NCBI GenBank assembly: GCA_028752905.1 | Contig: JAQNBH010000009.1 | Span: forward strand, 24,412,370-24,476,369 | Length of the DNA stretch: 64,000 nucleotides | Origin: Cladorhizidae sp. MBARI D1340-BT2 | Taxonomy: Eukaryota > Porifera > Demospongiae > Poecilosclerida > Cladorhizidae | Direction: 5' to 3' | Part shown: piece after piece, positions 47,605 through 59,002 of the stretch | Position numbering within the stretch: position 1 is the stretch's first letter | Layout: the number at the start of each line of letters is the position of its first letter | The notes under the pieces: model-generated | What the model was told of the DNA's origin: nothing | Databases searched by the model: none | Seen by the model: the letters and a program-made list of their open reading frames with translations, nothing else | Made by a program: the position numbers and the translations under genes

Positions 47605-47652
47605 TACTCTCTCGACGACATTTCAACTCGATGCTATAGCCTTCATCAATAA
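47605..47652 (-). ncRNA. Hammerhead-like motif, degenerate copy
   Basis: Minus strand: TTGATGA, AGGCTATAGCATCGAGTT, GAAA, then TGTCGTCGAGAGAGTA and the shared AATTCAAGTTGGTTATTGAG tail. Stem II is weakened. Confidence 0.4.
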
Positions 47653-47659
47653 TGAGGTG

Positions 47660-48065
47660 CTAAGACTCACGCAAGCTGGCTAGCTATCCATCACATCTTT
47701 TTATTTTTTAATTTAAAATTAATACCTAATAATTAACCAACATATAATTAATAATATTATATATAACTATAATTATTATATATAACTAGTATATAACTAG
47801 AATACATAACTAATAATAAAAATAATAATAATAAATACATAAATAAAAACACTAAATAACAAAAAAGCTAGACTCACGCAAGCTGGCTAGCTATCCATCA
47901 CATCTTTTTATTTTTTTATTTAAAATTAATACCTAATAATTAACCAACATATAATTAATAATATTATATATAACTATAATTATTATATATAACTAGAATA
48001 CATAACTAATAATAAAAATAATAATAATAAATACATAAATAAAAACACTAAATAACAAAAAAGCT
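47660..48065. repeat. ~205-bp tandem duplication
   Basis: ACTCACGCAAGCTGGCTAGC starts both copies (about 47666 and 47872), each followed by an AT-rich segment; the first copy has an extra ATATAACTAGT block. It adjoins the 3' side of a minus-strand LINE end. Confidence 0.85.
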
Positions 48066-48300
48066 AACGACAAGTTCAACTCAGAGTGAACTCCCGACCA
48101 ACCCAATACAGATAAGGTATCCCCTCTCTGGACTGCCACTGAGAGACGCTGAAGGAGGTGAGCATGGGCATTCACCTCTCTAGTTCTTTCCCACATCTTG
48201 AGGCCGAGCTTCTTCAGGAAAACTATCGATCTGGCCCTGATGACCCCAAAGACTCAATGTCCAAGGACACAAAAAAGTGGCATGATCAGCCCAACGAGTA
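48065..48300 (-). pseudogene. LINE 3' end (minus strand)
   Basis: Minus-strand frames give FFVSLDIESLGSSGP, then, after a frame change, RSIVFLKKLGLKMWERTREV and HLLQRLSVAVQRGDTLSVLG. This matches the LINE C-terminus at 11460-11690. The AT-rich duplication at 47660-48065 is in the 3' direction. Confidence 0.65.
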
Positions 48301-48965
48301 GGACAATGTTTTATTTCTTTAACCTCAGCAACCTCTTGGATGCCCCCCGAGTTCTTCCTCATGTTTGCAATTTTTATCAAAGAAGCAATACAAATACACA
48401 AAAAGATCATCATCATCAAGTGGCAGAGCTTTAATACCAGCAGCAAGACACAGACTAGCTAGGTGACAGACAGACCAAGCATGGCTGCACAGCTAGATGC
48501 CCAGCTTGTGACTGAACACTTCAAACTGCTTCTGCTTTATCCGAGAAAGTATGTCTACCCATCATCCATCACATTACTGGTATCTGATTCAAAACCCACG
48601 ACATTTGAGCTCCACCAATGCGTTGAATGAGACTTGAATATTAGCAATATTACATAACAGGCGTGGCCAAAAATCTTAGAGCTGGCATGCTGACCTTCTT
48701 ATTGCACAATCGAGCAAGATAGCATAATGTTTGTTATCATTATCATTACCCTCGTCACACAGACCATCGTGACACATTTTCCCACTAGTTCTATAAATGG
48801 AGTGCTCCTTTCTCTATACATGTTGTCTTGGTGCATGCTGAACTATAATTAGTAGTAGTCTTACTAATTGGAAACATATTAGAGGTAAGATGGGTGAAGT
48901 GTCAGCTACTAAGAATGGCAGATTATGCTCAGCAACAAAGTTTGCAAGGAATATTTCAGCCCTAG
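48301..48965. other. Spacer, nothing recognised
   Basis: No supported feature. Confidence 0.4.
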
Positions 48966-49325
48966 TCACTGAAACTTAAAAGCTGGTGCCAGTGAAGGAA
49001 GCTGCCATGCTTGTATTACCACCAGTGGCTTTTCAATTTCCTTGTGCTTGGAGGTGGCTATGTGTTTCTTCACAGCATAGAGTGCACCTCTTGTCACCAG
49101 TGGCTTTTCAATTTCCTTGTGCTTGGAGGTGGCTATGTGTTTCTTCACAGCATAGAGTGCACCTCTTGTAATACTAAAATCAGTGTTGCAAAATCCCAAT
49201 GGAAATAAGAAACCCTCTCTTTCTTGCTGGCATCTGAAAGACTTCCTTTCTGGAGGATATTTACAATCCCGTCTAAATGCTGATGGCCCAGGTCCATCAT
49301 CAATGTCAAACTTGGGATCAGCCAT
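48966..49325 (-). pseudogene. Zinc-finger-like transposon fragment with internal duplication
   Basis: A 119-codon frame starting MADPKFDIDDGPGPS contains FCNTDFSITRGALYAVKKHI and ATSKHKEIEK, a C...H...H pattern reminiscent of the N-terminal finger of transposase-related proteins. The RGALYAVKKHIATSKHKEIE segment occurs twice because of a 75-bp in-frame tandem duplication (49023-49171). It then runs into unrelated residues and stops. No catalytic part. Confidence 0.5.
49023..49171. repeat. 75-bp tandem duplication
   Basis: Two nearly identical copies starting CACCAGTGGCTTTTCAATTT. Confidence 0.9.
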
Positions 49326-50339
49326 AATAGTTACTCAACATTTCCAGCAGTGGCAGCTGTCAGCTACCAGCTGATGTGTATGATCACTACTGTTATTCTG
49401 TGTTGTAGTGAGTATATCTGTAGACATGTATGCACAACCATCTGAGAAAGCACTCCAACTCAAACTACATACATGTACATTTTTGACAAGATACTTTGCG
49501 TCAAAAGAGGCTGCGATATTATTACCAAAAGTAGGACAGAATATCTATAAGGAGCTACAAGAGTGAGACAGTTGACACCTGTGTTACTAATATATCTACA
49601 TAGGTGATGGTAACTATACCTAGGCAGGAACTAGACCTGTGATATACTATAGTAACTATACCTAATATACTAACTATACCTAGGTGATATATTGTCAGGG
49701 TTTCATCTACTTGGGGTGGGGGGGGGGGGGGGGGGGGGGGATTTCACAAACTCTCCAGCTCCCCCCCCCAAATAATAATATTGTTATAGTTTACGTGTGT
49801 TGTTGTTTTTGTTCCTCCCACTACTGCACTACTTTCCAAAGTTACACCATTAAGCTTTCCTGGCCCTTAATGCTTGCATTGCATGGTTCTCATAGTGTCA
49901 TCTCTGATAATGTTTCTCAAACGTGTTTTAAATTAGGTTCATATTGCAGAAACTTCTTTCCACGTAATTGTTACGGGAAGAACATTACAGTTGTGGCCAA
50001 AGATCTGTTGACTCTAAAAAAAACTGCTGACAACCTTTTGGTTGTTTCCGAATGATACTGGCTGAAAAGAATTCTGCGAAAGGTTTTCCATTCTACTTCT
50101 GCTTGTTTTGAGCACATCAGGTGTTAACAACCTGTATTGACTTCACAACAAGATCCTTTGTTCACTTTCATAGAAGCTCAAAAAAAGACTCTTTAGCAGC
50201 TTTTGAGATATGTAGCATCAGATGATTAAGCTAGGTTGATTTGGTACATCAAGTTCGTTGGACAGAAGGGACCATGCTACTGTGTGAAGTACATATAAAG
50301 ACAAGCCATTGTAAGATACATGAACTTAGAAATATCATA

Positions 50340-51205
50340 AGCCTCAGCATCCCCACCTTCTTCATGAGCCTCAGCATCCCCACCTTCTTCATGAGCCTCA
50401 GCATCCCCACCTTCTTCATGAGCCTCAGCACCCCCACCTTCTTCATATGCCTCAGCATCCCCACCTTCTTCATAAGCCTCAGCATCCCCACCTTCTTCAT
50501 GAGCCTCAGCATCCCCACCTTCTTCATGAGCCTCAGCACCCCCACCTTCTTCATGTGCCTCAGCAACCCCACCTTCTTCATAAGCCTCAGCACCCCCACC
50601 TTCTTCATGAGCCTCAGCATCCCAACCTTCTTCATAAGCCTCAGCAACCCCACCTTCTTCATGAGCCTCAGCAACCCCACCTTCTTCATGAGCCTCAGCA
50701 ACCCCACCTTCTTCATAAGCCTCAGCATCCCAACCTTCTTCATAAGCCTCAGCATCCCAACCTTCTTCATAAGCCTCAGCACCCCCACCTTCTTCATAAG
50801 CCTCAGCATCCCAACCTTCTTCATAAGCCTCAGCACCCCCACCTTCTTCATAAGCCTCAACATCCCCACCTTCTTCATGAGCCTCAGCATCCCCACCTTC
50901 TTCATGAGCCTCAGCATCCCAACCTTCTTCGTAAGCCTCAGCATACCAACCTTCTTCATAAGCCTCAGCATCCCCACCTTCTTTACAAGCCTCAGCATCC
51001 CCACCTTCTTCATGAGCCTCAGCATCCCCACCTTCTTTATAAGCCTCAGCATCCCCACCTTCTTCATAAGCCTCAGCATCCCAACCTTCTTCATAAGCCT
51101 CAGCATCCCCACCTTCTTCACAAGCCTCAGCAACCCAACCTTCTTCATAAGCCTCAGCAACCCCACCTTCTTCATAAGCCTCAGCAACCCCACCTTCTTC
51201 ATAAA
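50340..51205. repeat. 27-bp minisatellite, about 32 copies, made of transposase codons
   Basis: Unit CCTCAGCATCCCCACCTTCT plus TCATGAG. Because 27 is a multiple of three, long frames exist on both strands (SIPTFFMSL, PQHPHLLHE, MKKVGMLRL). In the frame of the surrounding old hAT transposase (minus strand) the unit reads [Y/H]EEGGDAEA, and both unique flanks continue in that frame (LESIYEEGG before, AEAYDISKF after). Confidence 0.95.
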
Positions 51206-51281
51206 TACTCTCAAGTACTTACCAAAACTGGAAGTCCTTTTCTCATTGCTCAAATACACACCCCCTCTGGCCAGCCGTCTG

Positions 51282-53486
51282 TAGACCCCCTGGAAATCCG
51301 TTTCAAAAAAGACCTTTTTCCGTTTCAGATTTTTCTAAATTCCGTTTCACACCATGATTTATGTTTTTTCCCGTTTCAACAAATAAACCGTTTCAACAAA
51401 TAAATAATTTATTATACACATTAATCAACTAAAACGTCCCTCTATATCACCATTGTGATACAGCATAACAAGTTTTTTTGTGTTCTCTTCAGTAAGACTC
51501 CCTCTTCTATCATTAAGGAGGTGTTTATACTGAGAAAAACTTCGTTCACAGTCAACTGATGCCACAGGCATCCAAATAGCATCTGAGGCAACTGCCACAA
51601 CTAGAGGGAAACGATCACTCACGCTCTCCCAAAATGCTTGAAGATTCATTGGAGATGGAAGAGCACTTGGTGGTAATTGCGTATAGATTAGCCATTCTTC
51701 GTGTAGCTCTGCTGATGGACTCTTAAGTCCTGGGATGACATCAAAGTCAGTGATGTCATGTCCCACGATAGCCAATTGTCGTGGATCAAAAACACGAACT
51801 GCCTTGTAATAGGCATAGGCTGGATGATTGTCCACATGACCACAAAGTTTTTTAGAGGACAAATTAAAGACTTTTTGGAAGGACTTGATCTGTTTCTTTC
51901 TCTCTGGCACAGGTAGCTTCGATAACAGACGATCAGTTTCAGTTCCAAAGGTAGTCTTCTCGCAACCAGCTCTCAGATGTATCTTAAGATCCTCCAGATA
52001 ATTGAAGACCTTACATGCCAGTGGAGTTTCCTTCTCTTCAAGAGCAGTAAGTACAGTCATCAGCCGCTGGCAGTTCTCCTTAATAAAGTACAGCTGAAGA
52101 ATCATTTCAGGATAGATCGTTTTATGGCTAACCAGCTCAATAATACGCTCTACAGCCATTCCCACTCCTTTCTCTGCCTTGTAAAATCCCTCATAGAGAT
52201 GAACTCTGGTAGCATGATACATGGCGGTCTCAAACCATGAGTTCCAACGAGAGGAAACTGGTACTGGCGGGAGCTTTACCTCTGAGCTGGCAATAAAGTC
52301 ACTCAAGTACTTCAAGAAGCGACTCTTTCGACCTGGTTTCTTGAATAGAGATGACTTGATCATTGCTATCATATCTGAGGTATGCGTGAAGTCGCTATAG
52401 TGGTGAAAAACCTCTGCGGCCAGATTTACAATATGTGCTAGGCACAAAATGTGGACTGATTTAGAAAACACAACTGACAATACATCACGGTATGCTTTCT
52501 TGCAGTAGGCTGCACTGTCTGAAACTACTGCGACGACCTGATCAAATGCAATGCCTACATCAGTGACAGACTGGATGATGGCTTGACTAAATGTTGAGTG
52601 ATTGCAAGCATCCATCTTGACTACGCTAATGAGGTAAGGATGGCCTCTGATTGTTGCGATTACATTAAGAATGCTGTGGTCACGAACATCCGTGGTCTCA
52701 TCTGCTATGATACTTAATGGTTGGCCTCTCAGAATATTTTTGAGAGCAGTGAAGTGTTGTTCAAAAAGCTTAGGAACATAGACAGATCGGAGTTGATCGA
52801 TTTGAGGCAAAGCACCAGCTTGTGTACAATATTTCCTCAGAAATGGTCTGATCTTCTCCGTCTTCTCCAGTGGAATATCGGCAAGGGTACATAACTTGAC
52901 ATAATCTAAGATGAACTCTTGCCTGGCATCTTTAGACTTCACTAGTGTGGAGAGTGTGACTTGCCGGCTGCTACTAGCTGTGCTGCCTCCACCACATGTA
53001 CCTGCTTTGCTAAGTTTTTCCTCTTTTCGAGAGCAGTGCCTCCTGGACTTCAGGTGATCTTTTATTGTGTCCACACGAACATAGTCAATACTGTGCTCAC
53101 AATACTTGCAAAACAGTATTCCTCCATCTTCATAGGTGTCATCTGTGAACTGCCTGGCTCGCTCTTTAGCTGTCAGTCTATGTACTGGACTGCTTCTTTT
53201 GGCTTTCTTAACACTAGCTCTTACACGGTCTGCCATGGTAAGCCAAATAAGCCAAACCACGTGGTGACTTGCATAAGCAGGTGGCACATTTTATAACCCC
53301 CCCCCAGCTAACCTTGTAAGTTTTACTTTGTGGCTAATTTAAGCCAGGCAGCTGGGACCTTAGGCAACTGGGACCTTTGCTGAAAGGTTATAACATCAAA
53401 ACATTGATTCCGTTGAATTCCGTGGTTAAGCTACTATTCCGTGGATTCCGTGTATTTTCCGTGGTAACGGATTTCCAGGGGGTCTA
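51282..53486 (-). mobile_element. Young hAT-like element, apparently intact
   Basis: Terminal repeats TAGACCCCCTGGAAATCCGT (51282) and its reverse complement (ending 53486), flanked by CGTCTG direct repeats (51276-51281 and 53487-53492). Length 2205 bp, one uninterrupted transposase. Subterminal motifs: repeated CCGTTTC at the left (about 51299-51395) and repeated ATTCCGTGG-type motifs at the right (about 53405-53465). Inserted in the old hAT transposase. Confidence 0.88.
51425..53287 (-). CDS. hAT transposase with BED-like finger, intact
   Basis: 620 codons without a break; MADRVRASVKK at residue 18 (ATG at 53234-53236) is an equally likely start. A C2H2 BED-like finger lies at residues 60-84 (C60, C63, H78, H84: FCKYCEHSIDY...IKDHLKSRRH), resembling CGGBP1-type fingers. 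Catalytic-type residues: D196 in IADETTDV, D257 in VVSDSAAY, E581 in VDCERSFSQYKHLL, the hAT C-terminal dimerisation motif. CLAHIVNLAAE (C282, H285) fits the conserved C-x2-H between D2 and E. It would bind the element's ends in the nucleus and catalyse cut-and-paste. Intact frame, TIRs and target duplication together suggest recent movement. The plus-strand frames are antisense shadows. Confidence 0.9.
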   Translation of the reverse strand: MPPAYASHHVVWLIWLTMADRVRASVKKAKRSSPVHRLTAKERARQFTDDTYEDGGILFCKYCEHSIDYVRVDTIKDHLKSRRHCSRKEEKLSKAGTCGGGSTASSSRQVTLSTLVKSKDARQEFILDYVKLCTLADIPLEKTEKIRPFLRKYCTQAGALPQIDQLRSVYVPKLFEQHFTALKNILRGQPLSIIADETTDVRDHSILNVIATIRGHPYLISVVKMDACNHSTFSQAIIQSVTDVGIAFDQVVAVVSDSAAYCKKAYRDVLSVVFSKSVHILCLAHIVNLAAEVFHHYSDFTHTSDMIAMIKSSLFKKPGRKSRFLKYLSDFIASSEVKLPPVPVSSRWNSWFETAMYHATRVHLYEGFYKAEKGVGMAVERIIELVSHKTIYPEMILQLYFIKENCQRLMTVLTALEEKETPLACKVFNYLEDLKIHLRAGCEKTTFGTETDRLLSKLPVPERKKQIKSFQKVFNLSSKKLCGHVDNHPAYAYYKAVRVFDPRQLAIVGHDITDFDVIPGLKSPSAELHEEWLIYTQLPPSALPSPMNLQAFWESVSDRFPLVVAVASDAIWMPVASVDCERSFSQYKHLLNDRRGSLTEENTKKLVMLYHNGDIEGRFS

Positions 53487-54424
53487 CGTCTGGTATCAGT
53501 TACTTTTATTTCAAGTGTATTGAGGACAGCTTGTATTTGTTTGGACTTCTTTGGGGAGTAGGGGAAAGCATTCCACATTGTAAGTAGTGTCCCAAATACT
53601 CGCTTGACTTTACTGTACTCATTAGCTGCATATTCAACTGCACATGTAATTGTAGCTTATGGCAGAGGCAGTGACACAGAGTGTACCTGGATAATGATAT
53701 CTCATTTGTACTGGTACATCAGTTCTTGCAACACTCATTGTACTTGCATCAAAGACCAATCCATCCATTTCTGAATAGGAATGTCTTGATCCTGAAGAAA
53801 ACCAAGCAAATACTGAGTGAGAGCTCCTCTGTGATTTCCCAAGCATGAACAATGTCTAAAAAGTGCTCACTGCTTTTACATCCGCTATCCATCTAGCACA
53901 GACAAATAATTCTTCATCAGAGGATATATCAATGGACTCATCAACCATGATAGAATAGTATGGACTGGCTTTTAAGTGAGCAAGTAGATCTTTAGACAGG
54001 TATGCTGCTTGGAAGGACATGTGCATGGATACACTTAACTTGAAGAGGGGCTGTGTGGTAAATGATGTTTTTACAAAGAAGTAGAAAGACCTAATCAAAT
54101 TCAGGATTCCTTGTTTTCTCTTCATCAGAAGCAGCAACTATTATATCTACTACATCACTGCCTGCTAGCTAATTTAGCCGGGCCTCCAAAACTACCATGT
54201 GCCACTCGGACTTATCATGTTTCTTAAAGCAGATCTGCTGCTTTTGAACAGTGGCTTACCATATTCTCTGCAAACAGTGCAAAGCATTCCACCTTTGCAT
54301 TTGTCAGATGTCATCCTGCTTCATTTTTGAATTTTATTTTATGTTATTTTTATTAGCAGAAAGTTCAATGCAAGGCCTCTTAGAAGGACCTGCATTATTA
54401 GCACCAACATCAACTTCATTGTGC

Positions 54425-54528
54425 GAGCTATTAGTACCAACATTTGCGAGCTATTAGTACCAACATTTGAGAGCTATTAGTACCAACATTTGAAAGCTAT
54501 TAGTACCAACATTTGAGAGCTATTAGTA
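54425..54528. repeat. 23-25-bp tandem repeat, 4-5 copies
   Basis: Unit GAGAGCTATTAGTACCAACA plus TTT. Confidence 0.85.
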
Positions 54529-54767
54529 TCTTCACCATTGTGAAGAACTTCCTCAAATATATGGTTGCCAAAAAAACAATTCTCAGAAGGCCATGTGCAG
54601 CCAGGTTGCTCTATATGTATATATATATATATGATGCTACAAACTGCAGGAATTATAACCAAGCAGCTATTAAGGATTACGGTGGTATTACATTCACACT
54701 TGCTAAAGAGGGCATGGCTAGCAACAAATTTCTCTCCCCCCCCACACACACACATGAATATCCCCTG

Positions 54768-56423
54768 ACTTTAGTAACTGCACTGTAAAACGAATGTAAA
54801 AGACCAATAATTATTGGCATGGATTTGCAGCAATGTCTATGAATTCTTCACAAAGTGTTCTATAGAATATCATTAACATTCCAATTCTGAAGTTTAATTT
54901 TCTTCCTGCTATGGGTGGCTAATGAATGCATGGCTAATGAATGCACAGGTCAAAAAATCAATTGTAATTATAGCGTACTTATTATTGGCAATTATTCCAC
55001 GTCAATTATTGGCAGAACTGAGCAAAAATTCTTAATTTGGTGTCCTCTAAAATTAAAATTAATAAATAAAAACGCTGTTATCACTCAGAAAATCAAGAAG
55101 GCATCTACGGAGATTTACACCATCATTTTAATTTATGATTGTATGAAGTATTGAATGTGAATATGAATATTTATACAACATAGTGCGGGAGAATATCTCC
55201 TTGCCAAGAGAATTTATTTCAATACTTTCATGTAGCCATCTGTGGCACGCACACTCCACCCACTCCAATGCTGTACACTGACTTCTGTTCCCTGGTCTTG
55301 GGTATCTCACTTTCTTATGACCTTTTTAAGTAATGATCTTCGGAGCAACTTGATGGTCGAGTGGTATGGCAGTTTCATTGACCTTGTAATTCTTATTGAA
55401 AGATTTGCTTGCGGGGTACATTATTTAGCAAAGCAAAATATTCATCTCTAGTCTTGTTACAATCATTAGCAATAGCATCACCTTTCCTCAGCGATAGCTG
55501 TGGCTGCCTCCTCATGAACTGTCTCAACCATCTATCCATTTCTCACGCTCTCTATTCCATTATCATCAACAACGGCCTCACAAATACTTTGATTTGTTTT
55601 CGACATATTCAGCTTTAGCTGCATCAATCAAAAGGCTTGACAATTTTGCTTCCTCCATTTATGAGAGGTATGGTTTTGGTCCTGGCTCACACTCTTCCGA
55701 CATTCAAAATTTGTCTGGGTACCTCATGCTGGCTAGCTGCAAGCAAGACTGGTATTCCACTTTTCACTGCCATTAGTGCAAGCCTGCTTTGATTTTTCTG
55801 ACCACTGCTTCCTCCTCTTCTGACAGCCAATCACTAGCTGTGGAGGAGCTGATAGTGAACGTGGGCATCCTCTCCTTTCCTTCTTCGGTTAGGCATTCCT
55901 ATTTTCGCTAAAACAATAAATGTGGATAAGATATGACCGCGAGCAACCCTGAAGCACCATCCTACCAACAAGATATTCAGTGGCATACTGCTATTTACAA
56001 ACCCTCCATGCCTAGGTTATAGTAAATTTCCTGTATATATTTTTTCTGTTTCAGTTATGGATATGACAATAAAGGAACCATTAATTGACATATGCCATGG
56101 CAGAGAATGGGTTACAAGGTGCCAATAATTGGATCGTGTCAATAATCGGTCATTTGCACTATACCTATGTGATATACTATAGTAACAGGCACATCACCTG
56201 ATAGGTGGATTTACTTCATCAGATTCAGATAAAGTAACTAGCACTATTTATAAGTATATATGTGGGCTGTATATATGTGGGCCCTTAAAAAATAACACCC
56301 CAAAATAATTGGCAGCTTCTTATCTGCCTTCAGCTACTTCCAGTACACCTTGGTCAAGTACACTTGGAATGTAATCGTCAGGCAGGCCTTATAGCCAATG
56401 TCAACGGCTAAGCCAAACACCAA
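54768..56423. other. Spacer, nothing recognised
   Basis: 55400-55870 has some coding-like composition on the + strand (LAASIKRLDNFASSIYERYG) but no stable frame or known motif. Confidence 0.4.
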
Positions 56424-57085
56424 AAAAATCTTGTGGTTACGACTTTGGAGCCCTATAGATTCTGCCCATTTTATTTTATGAGCATGATGTATAGCTCTCT
56501 TTTGATACAATTTTTTTGGGGGGGGGGGGGCATGGGTACAACTGTGCCAAAGTTACCTGCAGCTGAAGTGGGGGGCTTCAAAATCTCCACCTGTGAATAC
56601 TGCATGTGTGGCTCCTTGAATTTCAAAGTGTGATACTACAGAAATTGGTATCCGTTATGGGAGGACTGTTTTCATTAGGCACTAAAATGTGACGAGTGGT
56701 CAAGTGTGGGTGCTGAAGATAATTGTTCTCAAATTGATTTTAAAAGTGCATGCTTGACCACCTCCATCAGGTTTTAGTGCTGAAAACACTCACCTGGTAG
56801 AGCAGGGCTTTGTCAAGCCACAGATACCAATTTCAGCTATAAGGCTTCCTCATAGACAACAATTTCAGCTGCACTGCACTTTCCAATCAGTAGCCACACT
56901 TGCAGCAAATTCACGGTGTGCTGATTCTGAAGTATCGCACTTCAGCTGCTGGCATGGTTACAACTATGCAACATGTGTTTTTCCAAAGAGAGCACACAGA
57001 AATCTATCTACATGTACATCAAGTTCATACAGTGAAGTCTATGGAGCTCCCAAGTTGTAACCATAAGATTCTGTTAGTGTTTGCA
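56424..57085. mobile_element. Foldback element with long inverted repeats, copy 2
   Basis: The left arm (about 56424-56740) and right arm (about 56745-57085) are reverse complements: CTTGTGGTTACGACTTTGGA, GAAATTGGTATC.GT, GTTTTCA...GCACTAAAA. GGTCAAGCATGCAC and TGGTTACAACT tie it to 44943-45683. There is almost no spacer between the arms. Confidence 0.75.
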
Positions 57086-59002
57086 CAATATGGTTTAGTC
57101 TCCGCTATTCAAAGGCATTACAAAGGAAAGTGATATGACTTCAATACTCCCTTTCTGGTTATTGAATTTCTCTTCCAGGAAGATGGATTAGTGGTAGTCT
57201 CAGTTCAAGCTTGTGTGGCATGATGACCTATGGAATAACTTGGTGTTTCCTTTCTCAGTAAGACTTCTTTTTCAGTTGGACTTGTTTCTGTGTGAAGGTG
57301 ATGGTTTCTCCCAACTTGACTTATGGGAGGTCATTGGAGATGCTTCATGTCCTGGTGCTTGCCTGGGATGACCATAGATTACTGTCCTCTGAGAGAGGTG
57401 GGCGAGTGAGATGAATATCTGTGGCTTTGGTTATTTGTTTCTTCTCAAACACATCATTCTGTTAGAAAGTCTTTCAAAGATCTTGCATGAAGTGTTGAGA
57501 CTTGTTAGCCAGTAGTAATGCCCAAGTTTGGCAAGGAGAAGTTGCAGCATTGGAATCAAGGTTAGCCCTGTATCAAGAGAGCATTGGTTGATGTATGGAC
57601 TATTTCAGCAGGTTCTTATAGTATGAACCCTGAGCTGTGCGGCACTGCCTAATGATTACTTTGGGGTAATTGAATTAGTGACATGTTTGCAGTTATGCTT
57701 TACTGTGAATGCTGAATTCCAGTGTATATATCAACTTTATAACTTCTGGATATCTGCTGAAATTGTTGACTATGAGTATGTTGGTAGCTCTATTGAGATG
57801 GAACTGATCGGTTCCAACCCTTTTCTATGGCTAGTCCGGTAATGAGGATGGAACCATTTCATGAGGTAGCACTGCTTGATCATGTTGTGTACCTCTTGAG
57901 ATATTCTTGCAAGCACACCTTTCTGATGGTTGCTATGAGTCGACATCTCTGTATTCCCTTGTAGCCTGCATGAATATCTCGAGGTCTGTCTCTTGAGTAC
58001 CACAATCGTTTTGGACGTACATAGAAGCTGATTGTCCTCACAACGATCAAATCAAGTATTAATTTCCAGTAGGAGTAGAGAGTTGTATTTTCAGCCAATC
58101 AAATTTATAGTGTGTAGTCACTGATGAACAGATGGGATCATCAACTAGGCTCTTCTGATGCCCTTTGAGTTTTTCTTCCCCAGCTGGCAAGTAGGCAATG
58201 TTCATCTTCATGAAAGCATCTGCTTCCTCTCAAATCTGACATCAGTCATCGGTGTCTTGTGATGAAGAAGCCATTGACCGGGGGGTCAGCTATCAATTGG
58301 AGTTTGTTTTGCCATTAAGACGTAGTGTTGTCACTCATGTAAGCTGTGGCTGAATGCTGCCATAATGTAGTTTTTACTTTCTACTTCTGACATTTGCTTG
58401 ACAAGTCTGACTGCTGTACTGGCCTTTTCTCTTGTATGTAGGAATGACAGACTGTTCTTTAACCGGACATTTTTCTCAGGAGTATCATTCATTTCCAAAG
58501 TGAAGGCACTGGCTGCTGAAATTCCTGTCTATCATGGTTGATCAAAGCCTTCAAAGTTCTTCTGATCTTCTTTACCTGTTCATACACTTTGAAAATATGT
58601 TGTTCTTTAACTGCTTCCCAGTGTTGGTGTTCTCAAGTGTGAAGCTTGCATCCCTCTGTAGTTGTTACGAGAGTGTGACATCTTATATGACAACCAAAAG
58701 ATGATCTGTGATGATAATGCATACCTGGGCTGTTGGTCCTGGTGCTTGATGAATGCTTTGGAAATGACATTCCTGTACATTTTAGATTTATCAGATTTGT
58801 CCATCATAAACATTTTTCTTGCCATCTGTCTGCTGCATGTGATAGTATAGTACTATAGGACCGTTTCTGCCATGTCCCTTGCAGTGTACATAAGACTGTA
58901 TGATCTGCTACTAGACAGATGCAAGAAATTGTGGGCAACATCTCTTCCATCCTGACCACTCATCAATGTTCTTGAATTCGAACATTTCTGGAGGTTTAAG
59001 AT
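57086..59002 (-). other. Possible decayed coding region, unrecognised
   Basis: Minus-strand frames between 58830 and 57770 read coherently in pieces (MFMMDKSDKSKMYRNVISKA, then EKNVRLKNSLSFLHTREKAS, then SQEVHNMIKQCYLMKWFHPH), separated by stops. The style is like the large uncharacterised repeat-type proteins of the 1-837 relic, but I cannot assign it. Confidence 0.3.

Larger units (their letters stand above)
49860..54330 (-). pseudogene. Old hAT transposase (KIAA1586-like), broken
   Basis: In minus-strand order: GGMLCTVCREYG and KHDKSEWHMVVLEARLN (TTF-type finger region, 54312-54170); LLAHLKASPYYSIMVDESID near 53960, matching the DECTD region of the 27-kb transposase; VFGTLLTMWNAFPYSPKK and EIKVTDTRRLARGG, the latter crossing the insertion site of the younger hAT; LESIYEEGGVAEA leading into the 27-bp array; EEGGDAEAYDISKF on its far side; EWKTFRRILFSQ near 50070; and KTRLRNIIRDDTMRT near 49900, matching KTRLRNSLSD in the other copy. 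Many stops and frame changes. Clearly dead. Confidence 0.7.
49696..54767 (-). mobile_element. Old hAT element, interrupted by a younger hAT
   Basis: Likely ends: CAGGGTTTCATCTACTTGGG at 49696 and, read inward from 54767, CAGGGGATATTCATGTGTGT, both followed by G runs as in the 26-29-kb hAT. No clear target duplication remains. The transposase reads on the minus strand from about 54330 to about 49860 and is split by the element at 51282-53486 and by a 27-bp array. The limits are tentative. Confidence 0.55.

Noticed and set aside
50241..51403. Repeat proteins SIPTFFMSL, PQHPHLLHE and (minus) MKKVGMLRL
   Set aside because: The 27-bp period keeps any stop-free frame open. Only the [Y/H]EEGGDAEA frame has homologous flanks, and it belongs to a dead transposase.
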